From NCBI GenBank assembly GCA_031264185.1, contig JAISEL010000087.1, positions 55,077 through 119,076 of the forward strand: 64,000 nt of DNA. The letters are read 5' to 3'. The notes below the pieces were generated by a model, which was not told the origin of the DNA, searched no databases, and saw nothing but the letters and a program-made list of their open reading frames with translations. A program made the translations under genes and the position numbers. This document shows, in pieces, positions 28,168 to 38,300 of the stretch; position 1 is the stretch's first letter, and each line of letters opens with the position of its first letter. Source of the stretch: Deltaproteobacteria bacterium. Its GTDB lineage: Bacteria; Desulfobacterota; Desulfarculia; Adiutricales; Adiutricaceae.

Positions 28168-28221
28168 TCTTCGGCGCACAAACCCCAGCCGAAAGGCCGG
28201 GGAGGAAACGCCGCCTCCTTT
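28168..28221 (-). ncRNA. Structured 5' leader with potential pseudoknot, copy 1
   Basis: On the minus strand the order is AAAGGAGG, CGGCGTTT, CCTCC, a GGCC-TTTC-GGCT hairpin extended by CCCC/GGGG, a short linker, then CGCCGAAGA. GGAGG can pair with CCTCC to form a hairpin whose loop CGGCG can pair with the distal CGCCG, an H-type pseudoknot enclosing the second hairpin. A nearly identical copy lies at 45377-45429, before the KptA-like gene. Each ends 4-5 nt from the start codon, with GAAG as the only Shine-Dalgarno-like sequence. This arrangement fits a translational riboswitch or protein-bound leader. I do not recognise it as a named class. Confidence 0.6.
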
Positions 28222-29207
28222 AGTTTAAATCAGAAACGTACAATATATGCCCATACGGACCTGATGGCTGACACTTTCGGCCGCTCTCCTCTGAAATGAT
28301 TACGGCGGCCTTATGTCCGGAAACTTGTCAACTCTGCCCTTGGCAGGCCGGCAATTCCAGACTTCAAAACGGGGAAGAGATTTGGAAGCGCCCCGCCGCA
28401 GGTCTTTAAACTTACGGAAAACGCAGCGGGCCGGTTACAGTTTTCCCTGGCCAGGCCAGGATTTGTACAAGTACAGTCCCCCGCTTAAAGCTGAGGGTGA
28501 TTAAAACTGACTCCGCCAAGACTAAAGTCCGGATGCCCTTATATAATTAAACAATTCAAAATTAAAACCCCAAATCTCCGAAATGCAGGGCTGCTATTTC
28601 TTCAAAGTCATTACCATAAATGAAACTGCCGAAACCCCGGCCGAAAATATGGCCGGACACTTACCAGCCATAAAATATAACCCAAAGGCCCGGATATCTT
28701 TACCCTGCCTCTGTTTCAGGCAGACGTTCATCATAATTTAATCTATTACCACGGCGGATAATTTTGATACAAACAAATCACCGTAAGGTAAAATCAATAA
28801 AGAAATAGATTATCATAATAATCCGCCGAGGTAATATTATAATTTTCAATTACTCCTATTAGTAGACACCAGTCTGAGACACAGTAACGGTTTACGGGGC
28901 CGCCGGAATCGGAAGGAGCTTTAAATATCTGACCAGTCTATACTTATTGGCCCTAAAATGAAAGATCATCCGGTTCGGCAGACTTTCCGGCGTCCCGGGG
29001 AATAACTCTTCAGTCAAGAAACAGACGAAAAACTAAAGATTGTTTCAGGAAATTAGGCGGTTCAGCAAAAAAATACCAGGTTTTAGCGATCTGACCTCCC
29101 TGGCCGGATGCAGTAAACGAATGCTTAAAAGCCCGAAAGACAGCTTTTTTCCCGGATTAAATTAAAAATTCATTAGCGTTCAATTTCCGCCCGTGGTATA
29201 TTAAAAC
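28222..29207. other. Intergenic, no gene seen; contains a MITE
   Basis: About 1 kb without a convincing gene. It contains the complete MITE at 28744-28836. A TATATAATTAAA stretch near 28539 may be a promoter fragment. Confidence 0.5.
28744..28836 (+). repeat. TA-flanked MITE, complete copy
   Basis: 93 bp including flanking TA dinucleotides (core 28746-28834). Terminal inverted repeats: left TATTACCACGGCGGAT, and the reverse complement of the right end TATTACCTCGGCGGAT. The interior is almost identical to the reverse complement of 57858-57950. A third, truncated copy is at 666-687. TA target duplication and short TIRs are typical of IS630/Tc1-mariner-type elements. It encodes nothing. Confidence 0.85.
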
Positions 29208-30207
29208 ATGTCAGTACCGGAGAGTTCAAAGCAGAATTTAACTGGGATTAATTCCCCGGGCTGTCAGGCGGTAATGGCGGGCATCATGAATGACATTAAA
29301 GGGCTGCCTGTCGGGCAAGCCAAATTCAAGTCAATTCGCCGGAAAAACTTCGCTTGCGCCGGCGAAACAGAGCTTCTTTACCCTCTGGTCAACAGTGAGC
29401 TGCCGTATTTTCTTTCCCGGCCCCGCCTGTTCGGCAGGTCTCTCCTGGTGAGCGCCTTACAAGCCTTTTTAAAAGGCGGCCTGGAGCTTTTCAGGGGGCT
29501 TTGGATCCACGACCACTCAGATTATGATTGGACCCACAATCCGGTAATTCATCTTCCGGTGAACGGGCTGGACACAGAAAACGTTGGCACAGTTAAAAAC
29601 TCGTTGATTGCTCTGCTGCGAAAAGCCGCCCTCCAGGAAAAAGTGACATCCGAAGCCGATAGCAGCATTCCGGCTGGACGGTTCACTGAACTGACTGATA
29701 AGCTGTCCGGAAAATACGTGGAGCGCCTCGCGGCCGTGCTTACCGGCGAATACGGCGCCCCAATTCTGTCCAGCACCACCCAGCCCGGCTTGGCGGCCGG
29801 CATACGTAAGGTTCTCAGAGAATTCTGCGGTGTTCTGAAACCAGCCGAAGAGAATCGCGGCTTTGCCTTTGAGGAATCCGATTCCCTGTCTGCCGATCGG
29901 CTGCCTTTGGCTCCGGCCGGGACCAAATCCATGGGCATCACGGATAAAGAGTCAGCTGAGGCTGATTTAAAAAACAAATTCCTTGACCGGTATAACTGCT
30001 GTACGCTGTACCTGGGACGGAAAAGCCCGTGTCCTGAATCCCTGGCCGGTTCTCAATTTTTTTAAGCGTTCGGAATTTTCTGAATACTGGTCCGATTCCG
30101 TCGGCGCCTCTTCTTCGGCTGACCTCATTAAAGACCGCCAAACTGATTTGGCCTCCTTCAGCAGCCGCGATTTCCTGACTGACGGAATGAACACCATTGG
30201 TACTTAA
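29208..30207 (+). pseudogene. AAA-ATPase-like / PD-(D/E)XK family protein, decayed
   Basis: The N-terminal part matches the AAA-ATPase-like family common in gut and symbiotic bacteria: GLPVGQAKFKSIRRKNF, then YFLSRPRLFGRSLLVSALQA (Walker A Lys replaced by Arg), GLELFRGLWI and NPVIHLPVNG. The Walker B region reads LTGEYGAPILSS where the family has LIDEYDxPIL, so both acidic residues are lost. A large middle portion is missing. The reading then shifts near 29985 into RVLNPWPVLNFFKRSEFSEYW, the family's downstream signature. The combination of lost ATPase motifs, deletion and frameshift marks a dead gene. Confidence 0.75.
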
Positions 30208-30401
30208 AGAAAATTGCCATTGGCAGCTTTCATAAACAGTCACTGAACCTGATGTCTAATATAAAATATAAAGTCACTGAACTTCTTAAAAAAATTAAAT
30301 CTATTGTCCGATAAGATTTATACTGTTTTCACTCTCTCAAGTCAGTCATGACTCGGGCAGCTGCTTTTTTTACAAGTAATTTTACTGAATCTTAATGAAA
30401 T

Positions 30402-31358
30402 ATGGCTAATACCAAAAACGGACCTCCCCTGAATGACCCGGACCGGGCCGGCAACCCCATGGAAAACTATCTGGATTTTTATCTGGGCCATCTCCGGGTG
30501 GAAAGAGGTCTGTCTGAGCATACTCTGGCCGCTTACGGCCGGGACGTAAGGGGTTTTCTTAATTATTTGGGCCGTCTGGGTCTGGCCGGACCAGAGGACA
30601 TCTTAAAAGAACATGTCACCGATTATTTAGCCGAACTTTCGGCCGGCAAGGGCTTATGCTCCAGAAGCAGATCCCGTCATCTTTCGGCCGTCCGGGGGTT
30701 TTTACAGTTTTTAACCCAGGAGAATGAAATCAAAGCCAATCCGGCTTTCCGGATCCCCGGACCTAAACAGCCTAAGCCCCTGCCAAAGGCTTTAAGTGAG
30801 GAAGAAATATTAACCCTGGTCACTTCCCCGGATATCGGCACACCTTTGGGCCTCCGCAACCGGGCCATGTTTGAGCTTCTGTACGCCGGAGGGCTCCGGG
30901 TCTCGGAACTTCTGGGCCTTAAATTAAGCCAGATTAACCTGCCCGAGGCTTTTTTAAGGGTCTTCGGCAAAGGCGCCAAAGAAAGGCTGACTCCCATAGG
31001 CCAGACGGCGGTGGAATTTTTATCCTTGTACCTGGCCAAAGCCCGCCCTCTGTTAGCCAAACCGGCTACCGACTCCACAGTTTTTTTAAATAAATTCGGC
31101 GCCGGGATGTCGCGGCAGTATTTCTGGGAGCTTATTTCCAGGGAGGCTGCTTCAGCCGGGCTGCCGCCGGTCTCGCCCCACGTGCTGCGCCATTCCTTTG
31201 CCACCCATCTGGTGGAAGGCGGAGCCGACTTAAGGGCTGTGCAAATGATGCTCGGTCACCAGAGTCTGGCCACAACGGAAGTTTACCTGAAAGTCAGCGC
31301 CAAACGCCTCCGGGAAGTTCACGACCGTCATCATCCCCGCTCCGGACGGAGCAGCTGA
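30402..31358 (+). CDS. xerD: Tyrosine recombinase XerD/XerC
   Basis: 318 residues. The N-terminal SAM-like core-binding domain (YLDFYLGHLRVERGLSEHTL) is followed by the catalytic domain. Active-site residues are visible: Arg in LYAGGLRVSELLGL, His-x-x-Arg in HVLRHSFATHL, His in MLGHQSLATTEVY, and the Tyr nucleophile in that last motif. Xer recombinases resolve chromosome dimers at dif. The ATG at 30402 gives about 19 extra residues relative to the conserved start around 30459. The stop overlaps the next gene's ATG by one base, indicating coupling. XerD is favoured over XerC by general resemblance only. Confidence 0.9.
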   Translation: MANTKNGPPLNDPDRAGNPMENYLDFYLGHLRVERGLSEHTLAAYGRDVRGFLNYLGRLGLAGPEDILKEHVTDYLAELSAGKGLCSRSRSRHLSAVRGFLQFLTQENEIKANPAFRIPGPKQPKPLPKALSEEEILTLVTSPDIGTPLGLRNRAMFELLYAGGLRVSELLGLKLSQINLPEAFLRVFGKGAKERLTPIGQTAVEFLSLYLAKARPLLAKPATDSTVFLNKFGAGMSRQYFWELISREAASAGLPPVSPHVLRHSFATHLVEGGADLRAVQMMLGHQSLATTEVYLKVSAKRLREVHDRHHPRSGRSS

Positions 31359-34033
31359 TGCCCGGGAAAAAAAATAATCGTCCTTCGGTCAAAACTATAA
31401 TCACCACCCATGTCAATCCGGATTTTGACGGAGTGGCCTCCATGGTGGCGGCCGGCCGCCTTTTTCCCGAAGGGGTCATGGTCTTTCCCGGTGGCCAGGA
31501 AAAGAACATCCGCAATTATTTTATCCAGTCCATTTTGTATCTTTTCAATGTGGCCCGGGCCAAAGAAATAGATCTGACCAAAGTGGAAAAGCTGATTGTA
31601 GTCGATACCCGCCAGAAAGACCGCTTAGGGCTGGTGGCTCCGGTCCTTCAAAACCAGGCTCTGGAAGTCCATCTTTTTGATCATCACCCGGACAATTACA
31701 ATGATATTCCTTCGGCAAACTCCCTGGTGGCCCCGGTCGGGGCCACAGTTACCCTGATGGTGGAAACCTTAATGGAAAAAGGACTGGACATCTCGCCCCA
31801 GGAAGCAACCATGCTGGCTCTGGGCCTTTATGAAGATACCGGTTCATTTACATTTTCGGCCACCACTGTCAGGGATTTAAAAGCTGCCGCTTATTTGCTT
31901 GAAAAAGGAGCCGATCTGCAGGTCGTAGCCGAACTTACTGCCCGGGAACTGACAGCCCAGCAGTTGTCTTTATTAAACGAACTCATTATAAACGCCGAAA
32001 CCCGCCAGGCCCGGGGCCGCAATCTGGCCGTCTCCGCAGCCAAAAGGGAGACCCACATAGATGAGCTGGCCGTTTTAGCCCACAAAATGATGGACATTCT
32101 AGGTCTGGACACTTTATTTTTACTGGTGGAGATGGAAAATTTAGTCCAGCTCGTGGCCAGATCCCGTAATGAGGCTATGGACGTTGGCAAGATAGCCCAG
32201 GCTATGGGCGGCGGCGGCCACCCCAGTGCGGCGGCGGCTTCTTTCAGGGGCAGGAATTTAGAGGAAATTCGCCATAAACTGGAGTCAATCCTGACGGTAG
32301 CCATAGGCCGCCTGTACACGGCGGCCAACTTGATGTCCAGACCGCCCATCTGTCTGTCGGCCGACCGGCCCCTGTCCGAGGCCAGGGATCTTATGGTACG
32401 TTCGAGCTTAAATGTCCTGCTGGTCAATGACGATTCCGGCCGTGTCTGCGGCTACATTACCGAACCGAATGTGGCCCGGGCCATTTATTTAGGCTTGAAC
32501 AGTTACCCCATCCGGGACTTTATGATAAGTGAGTTCCACTCCGTCCACCCCGCAGCCTCGTTCAATGAAGTCAAATCCATTGTCCTGGACCAGAAGCAGC
32601 GCATTCTGCCGGTAATCGATCAAAACGCCGTCCCGGTAGGGGTTATCAGCCGGACCGATCTTCTCCACCATTTAAACTCTGAAGACAGTTTAAATTCGGC
32701 CCAGAGGCAGCCGGATCAGCCTTTTGAGCGGAGTCTTTACGGCCTGATGGAAAACAGGCTCCCGGCCGAAGTTCTGGCGCTTTTAAAGGAACTGGGGGAA
32801 CTGGCTGCCAAAAATAGTCTGGCTATTTACCTGGTGGGGGGCTCGGTTCGGGATCTTATTATGCTTAAACCCATCCAAGATCTCGACCTGACTCTGACCG
32901 GAGACATGGACCGGTTTATCCAGACTTTTATTGAAGAACATCCTGATGTACAGGTTTTAAATCACCCCCGCTTTAAAACGGCCACCTTATCTTTACCCAA
33001 CGGCTTTAAGCTCGATCTCTCCAGCGCCCGGCTTGAGTATTACGAATATCCAGGAGCCATGCCCATAGTCCGCCACGCCTCAATCAGAATTGATCTGCAA
33101 AGGCGGGATTTCACCATTAACGCCATGGCTTTAAGTCTGAACTCCGATGACTACGGACGGCTTTTGGATTTTTACCGGGGCTATCAGGATCTTAAAGACG
33201 GCTTAATACGAGTACTGCACAGTTTAAGCTTTATTGAAGATCCTACGAGAGCATTCCGGGCCGTCCGCTTTGAAACCCGCCTAGGCTTTCACATCAGCCG
33301 TATGACGGAAAGGCTGCTGGAAAACGCTTTAAATAACGGCTTTATCCAAAACATTCACCCCCGGCGCCTCATGGCCGAACTCCGGCGTATCTGCAAAGAG
33401 GACGAACCGGGACCGACTCTTAAGCGTCTGAATGAACTGGGGCTTTTAAAATGCATTCACCCCAATTTAAAGCTGGGACCTAAACAAATAGACCGCTTCC
33501 GAAGGGTGGCCAGGGTTAAAGACTGGTACCGACTGACATTCGGGGAGAAATTTTCCCCGGTCTGGCTCGTCTGGCTTCTGGTTTTAACGGAAGAACTGGA
33601 TCAGGAGGATCTGTCCGCCTTAATAGAGAACTTAGAGACGGGCAAGAAAATCGCCCGGGTAGCTATTACCGAAAGAAAAATCTTAAAGCAGATCCTCTGC
33701 CAAAGTCAGGAAAGCCGCCAGAAAGACCCACTGATGCCTTCCCAGGCCGACCGAATTTTTGACGGCCTGTCGTGGCCGGGAATTTTATATCTCATGGCCA
33801 TGGCCTCAGGAGAACCTTTAGCCAGAGCCGGCTCGGCTTACTTAACATACTACCGTCTGGTCAAAACTCACTGTACCGGCAAAGATCTCATTGAAATGGG
33901 CTACCGGCCCGGACCCAGGCTCCACAATGCTTTAAAGACCATCCGGGAGGCTAAACTGGACGGCCTTGTGGACAGTCTGGCCGAAGAAAAAGAACTGGCC
34001 AGAAAGCTTTTGGCCGAAAAGCCGACCGAATAA
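31358..34033 (+). CDS. DHH phosphoesterase - CBS pair - tRNA nucleotidyltransferase fusion
   Basis: 891 residues in three parts. Residues 1 to about 310 form a DHH/DHHA1 module (HVNPDFDGVASMVAAG, LFDHHPDN, GGGGHPSAAAAS). About 315-440 is a CBS domain pair (VMARSSLNVLLVND-type motifs, IRDFMISEFHSVHPAAS). About 480-890 is a poly(A) polymerase/CCA-adding class II head and RNA-binding region with LVGGSVRDLIM, DLDLTLTGD, RRDFTINAMALSL and EDPTRAFRAVRFETRLGF. Known deltaproteobacterial homologues act as A-adding or CCA-adding enzymes on tRNA 3' ends. The N-terminal module may act as an oligoribonuclease. It is coupled to xerD by one-base stop-start overlap. Confidence 0.92.
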   Translation: MPGKKNNRPSVKTIITTHVNPDFDGVASMVAAGRLFPEGVMVFPGGQEKNIRNYFIQSILYLFNVARAKEIDLTKVEKLIVVDTRQKDRLGLVAPVLQNQALEVHLFDHHPDNYNDIPSANSLVAPVGATVTLMVETLMEKGLDISPQEATMLALGLYEDTGSFTFSATTVRDLKAAAYLLEKGADLQVVAELTARELTAQQLSLLNELIINAETRQARGRNLAVSAAKRETHIDELAVLAHKMMDILGLDTLFLLVEMENLVQLVARSRNEAMDVGKIAQAMGGGGHPSAAAASFRGRNLEEIRHKLESILTVAIGRLYTAANLMSRPPICLSADRPLSEARDLMVRSSLNVLLVNDDSGRVCGYITEPNVARAIYLGLNSYPIRDFMISEFHSVHPAASFNEVKSIVLDQKQRILPVIDQNAVPVGVISRTDLLHHLNSEDSLNSAQRQPDQPFERSLYGLMENRLPAEVLALLKELGELAAKNSLAIYLVGGSVRDLIMLKPIQDLDLTLTGDMDRFIQTFIEEHPDVQVLNHPRFKTATLSLPNGFKLDLSSARLEYYEYPGAMPIVRHASIRIDLQRRDFTINAMALSLNSDDYGRLLDFYRGYQDLKDGLIRVLHSLSFIEDPTRAFRAVRFETRLGFHISRMTERLLENALNNGFIQNIHPRRLMAELRRICKEDEPGPTLKRLNELGLLKCIHPNLKLGPKQIDRFRRVARVKDWYRLTFGEKFSPVWLVWLLVLTEELDQEDLSALIENLETGKKIARVAITERKILKQILCQSQESRQKDPLMPSQADRIFDGLSWPGILYLMAMASGEPLARAGSAYLTYYRLVKTHCTGKDLIEMGYRPGPRLHNALKTIREAKLDGLVDSLAEEKELARKLLAEKPTE

Positions 34034-34172
34034 TTTTAAAAGACGCCTGTTTTAGTCTATAATTATTCTGCCCGATGCCTTTGAAATAAGAATTCCTCTT
34101 TTGGTCTATGGTTCATTGAACTCAAGCGGACCTTAATTTTATCAATTTCTTCACAATTTAATTGGAGCAGTC

Positions 34173-34760
34173 ATGGCAAGCAAGAAAATTCTCTTTTTAG
34201 TCGGAGACTATGTGGAAGATCTGGAAATCATGGTGCCGTTCCAGGCTTTAGCCGCAGTCGGCCACCAAGTTTTCGCCGTCTGTCCGGACAAAAAACCCGG
34301 TGATATAATCAGGACCGCTGTTCATGACTTTGAAGGCGATCAGACTTATTCGGAAAAACGGGGCCACAATTTCGTCCTGAACGCCGACTTCGCCCTGGTT
34401 AAGACGGCCGACTACGATGCCTTAGTCATCCCGGGCGGCCGGTCTCCAGAATACCTCCGCTTAAACGGGCGTTTATTGGAGATTGTCCGGGAGTTTGACG
34501 CAGCCAAAAAACCCATTGCCGCCATCTGTCACGGCCCTCAGATCCTGGCGGCGGCCGGTATCTTAAAAGGCCGCACGTCCATGTCCTACGCGGCCGTCAA
34601 ACCCGATGTCATCGCGGCCGGCTCTTCCTGGTGCGAGATCAGCGCCGGAGCCGACAACTCCGTGATCGACGGCAACCTCATCACCGCTCCGGCCTGGCCG
34701 GCCCATCCGGCCTGGATCCGGGATATCTTAAAGGTCCTGGGCACGAAAATCGAACTGTAG
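34173..34760 (+). CDS. DJ-1/PfpI family protein
   Basis: 195 residues, single domain. The class I amidotransferase-like fold shows [12 protein letters not shown] and the nucleophile elbow [14 protein letters not shown], with the reactive Cys in the Cys-His pair. Family members include glyoxalase/deglycase-type and stress-related proteins; the activity here cannot be set from sequence. It starts at ATG 34173 with GGAG upstream. A promoter-like TATAAT sits at 34058-34063. A strong GC hairpin follows the gene (34782-34803). Confidence 0.9.
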   Translation: MASKKILFLVGDYVEDLEIMVPFQALAAVGHQVFAVCPDKKPGDIIRTAVHDFEGDQTYSEKRGHNFVLNADFALVKTADYDALVIPGGRSPEYLRLNGRLLEIVREFDAAKKPIAAICHGPQILAAAGILKGRTSMSYAAVKPDVIAAGSSWCEISAGADNSVIDGNLITAPAWPAHPAWIRDILKVLGTKIEL

Positions 34761-34781
34761 GCGCCTTTTATCTTTCCCCGT

Positions 34782-34803
34782 CGGCCCGGCTGGCGCCGGG
34801 CCG
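34782..34803 (+). terminator. GC-rich hairpin after the PfpI gene
   Basis: Perfect 9-bp arms CGGCCCGGC and GCCGGGCCG enclose a TGGC loop, about 20 bp after the stop codon. There is no clean T-tract, so it may act with Rho or as an mRNA-stabilising structure. Confidence 0.5.
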
Positions 34804-35396
34804 AAACCGGGTGGCCTCATTTCTTCTGCCCCTCTTTCATCCGGAATACCATTAAGTCTACTATTCCCCCCAAACAGCAATATTTTTATAATTTAAAATA
34901 CTAATTAGCCAAAAAATATAAATCAGCTCACCCAGCCGCCCCAGATTGACCTGAAAAAGCTGACCGCAGGCCCGCAAAAGTTATTTTCTGACTTTACGGA
35001 TCCACGGGGATATGGGATAATAAGCCAGTTTTAGCCTGTTCGGGAACAATTTTAGGAGTCTCATGCTGCTCTTTGGTTTGAAAGCCAATTAACTGCAATT
35101 TAAATATTGGTCACTTATTTTCCTGGTTTTAAAGGGAGGTCTGGCCAATGTCAAACCCAAAGTCACTGCGGTTTAGGCCGGATTTTTAAAGCCCCGGCCG
35201 TTGAAGACTTATAAATAAATTGCTATAATTGGTTAAAATCTGATTAGTCATTGATGTGTTTGAAGTTGGTCTGTTTTAGGGAATTTGGTTTTTGGACCTT
35301 AGCCCTGGTAATTATCCAAAATACTTTGTAATCAGCCGTGGCTTTAGCTGCCACTTACTCCTAATAAAAATATTCAATAGGTGAGGTCGATAAACT
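34804..35396. other. Intergenic, no gene seen; ppdK promoter and leader
   Basis: About 590 bp without an ORF. The ppdK promoter candidate is at 35201-35229, leaving a leader of roughly 160 nt. Confidence 0.55.
35201..35229 (+). promoter_or_regulatory. Sigma-70-type promoter for ppdK
   Basis: TTGAAG (35201-35206), a 17-bp spacer, then a consensus TATAAT (35224-35229). Transcription from here would give a 5' leader of about 160 nt before the ppdK ATG. Confidence 0.65.
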
Positions 35397-38300
35397 ATGG
35401 CTTCCAAACTGGTTTATTCTTTTGGCGGACCTGTAACCGACGGCCACGGCGGTTTGCGTAATCTTCTGGGCGGGAAGGGAGCTAATCTGGCTGAGATGGC
35501 CAAGATAGGCCTGCCTGTTCCGGCCGGCTTTACCATAACAACGGAAGTCTGCACCGCCTTTTATAAAAACGGCAAGCAATTCCCGCCCAAATTGGCCAGG
35601 GAAGTTTCGACGGCCTTAAACCGAGTCGAAAAAATCATGAAGGCCAGGTTCGGCTCGCCGGAAAACCCTCTTCTCGTTTCCTGCCGTTCCGGAGCCCGGG
35701 TCTCCATGCCCGGAATGATGGACACCGTCTTAAACATCGGCTTAAACGACCGGACGGCCGAAGCTCTGATTGCCAAGACAAAAAACCCCCGTTTTGTTTA
35801 TGATTCCTATCGCCGGTTTGTGGCCATGTACGGCGATGTGGTCATGGGGGTTAAAGCGCCCTCAGAACAGGACCCCGATCCCTTTGACACGATAATTGAT
35901 GGAATCAAGCAAAAAAACGGCTACAAAAACGACACGGAACTTACGACCGATGATCTTATTTCTCTGGTAGCGGCCTTCAAAAGCCTCATTGCCCGGACTT
36001 TAGACCGGCCTTTCCCCGAAGATCCAGAAGAGCAGCTCTGGGGAGCCATCGGGGCTGTTTTTGATTCCTGGATGATCGACCGGGCCAAAGAATACCGAAG
36101 AATTAACCAAATTCCAGAATCCTGGGGAACGGCCGTTAATGTCCAGGCCATGGTCTTTGGCAACATGGGTGAAAATTCAGCCACCGGAGTGGCTTTCTCG
36201 CGGGATCCCTCGACCGGAGAAAACTATTTCTACGGCGAGTACTTAATTAATGCCCAAGGCGAAGATGTGGTGGCCGGAGTCCGGACTCCCAACCCCATTA
36301 ACCGGACCAAACCCCTGACAGCCGGGAGCGATTCAACTCTGGCCGACGACATGCCGGAAGTCTATAAAGAACTTGACTCTATCCGCCTGACCCTGGAAAA
36401 TCACTACCGGGATATGCAAGACATTGAGTTTACAATCCAGGAAGGCAAACTCTGGATGCTCCAGTGCCGTAACGGCAAACGAACCGCTCAGGCCGCCCTG
36501 AAAATCGCCCTGGATCTGGTCCAGGAAAAACGCATCACCACCGACGAGGCTATCCTCCGGGTCGACCCCGAGCAAATAAGTCAGCTCCTCCATCCCTCCT
36601 TTGATCACACGGCCCCGGCATACAAAAAACGCCATATAATCGCGACCGGTCTGCCCGCCTCACCGGGAGCGGCTACGGGTAAAGCCGTGTTCTCGGCCAC
36701 TGACGCCGAGAAGCAGGCCGCCGAAGGTCTGAAGGTCATCTTAGTCCGTCTGGAAACAAGTCCCGAAGACATCCGGGGCATGAACGCGGCTCAGGGCATT
36801 CTGACGGCCAGGGGAGGCATGACCAGTCATGCGGCGGTCGTGGCCAGGGGAATGGGGCGGACGTGCGTGGCCGGAGCCTCGGATATCTCCATTGATTACG
36901 GCTGCGGCCATTTCACTACCAAAAAAGGTGATGTCATCTCGGTCGGCGACTGGATCTCCTTAGACGGAGCCACCGGCGAGATCATCAAAGGCTCTCTGCC
37001 GACTAAGAAGGCCGAGATTTCAGGGAATTTCAGCATTTTTATGGATCTGGTGGAAAAAGCCAAAAGAATGAAAGTCCGCACCAACGCCGACACGCCCCAT
37101 GATTCGACCGTAGCCCGCCAGTACGGAGCCGAAGGTATCGGTCTGTGCCGGACGGAACACATGTTCTTTGAATCCGACCGCATTGACCATGTCCGGGCCA
37201 TGATCCTGGCCGACACTCAGGAACAGCGGGAAAAAGCCCTAAGCTCCCTAAGACCCATGCAAAGGGAAGATTTTTACCAGATCTTCAAAGCCATGGACGG
37301 ACTGCCGGTCACCATCCGAACCCTCGATCCGCCCCTCCATGAGTTCCTGCCTCACACGGAGCGGGAGATTAACGAACTGGCCAAGAAATTTAATCTCTCA
37401 GCCCAAGCCATCAAAGACCGGATCACGGCCTTAAAAGAGCAGAACCCCATGCTGGGGCTAAGGGGCTGCCGTCTGGGCATTGTCCACCCTGAAATTACGG
37501 CCATGCAGGCCAGAGCGATCTTTGAGGCAGCGGTCAGAGCCAAAATAGACGGGATGAAAGTCTTTCCGGAAATCATGATTCCTTTGGTCGGCCACGAAAA
37601 AGAGTTCATACTCCAAAAACAGATAATCGATCTGATGGCTCAGGAAGTCTTTACCAGCTACAATACCAATGTTGACTACCTGGTCGGAACCATGATTGAA
37701 CTGCCCAGAGCCGCCCTGATTGCCGACCGCATTGTTAAAGCCGGAGCTGAGTTCTTCTCTTTTGGGACCAACGATATGACCCAGACGACTTTCGGGCTCT
37801 CCCGGGACGATTCGGGGACATTTTTGCCAGACTATCTGAAAAAACAGATCTGGGACAAAGATCCCTTTGTCTCCATTGATCAGGATTCAGTCGGTGAGAT
37901 TTTAGAAATAGGCATTACCCGGGGCCGGTCAGCGGATAAAAACCTTAAGATAGGTATCTGCGGCGAACACGGCGGAGATCCATCCTCGGTCGTCTTCTGC
38001 TATAAGCTGAACATGGACTATGTGTCCTGCTCCCCGCCAAGGGTTCCGGTAGCCAGACTGGCGGCGGCCCAGGAGGCCATCAGAGAGAAAATGGCCAAAG
38101 CCGAACTCAAAACAATAGGCCGGGGGACCGAAACAGCGGCCACTAAAAAAGCCGCCGTCAAAACAAAAGTTAAAAAAACAGCCGCCAAAACGATGGCCAA
38201 ACCAGCTGCTAAAAAGGCGACCTTAACCATCCCCATCAGAAAGACGGTCATAAAGCCGACGGCCAAAAAAACAGCGGCCAAAATGGTGGTCATTAAACCA

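Noticed and set aside
28744..28836. Possible CRISPR-like repeat
   Set aside because: The copies are single, far apart and have terminal inverted repeats with TA flanks; they are MITEs. No CRISPR array or cas gene was seen anywhere.
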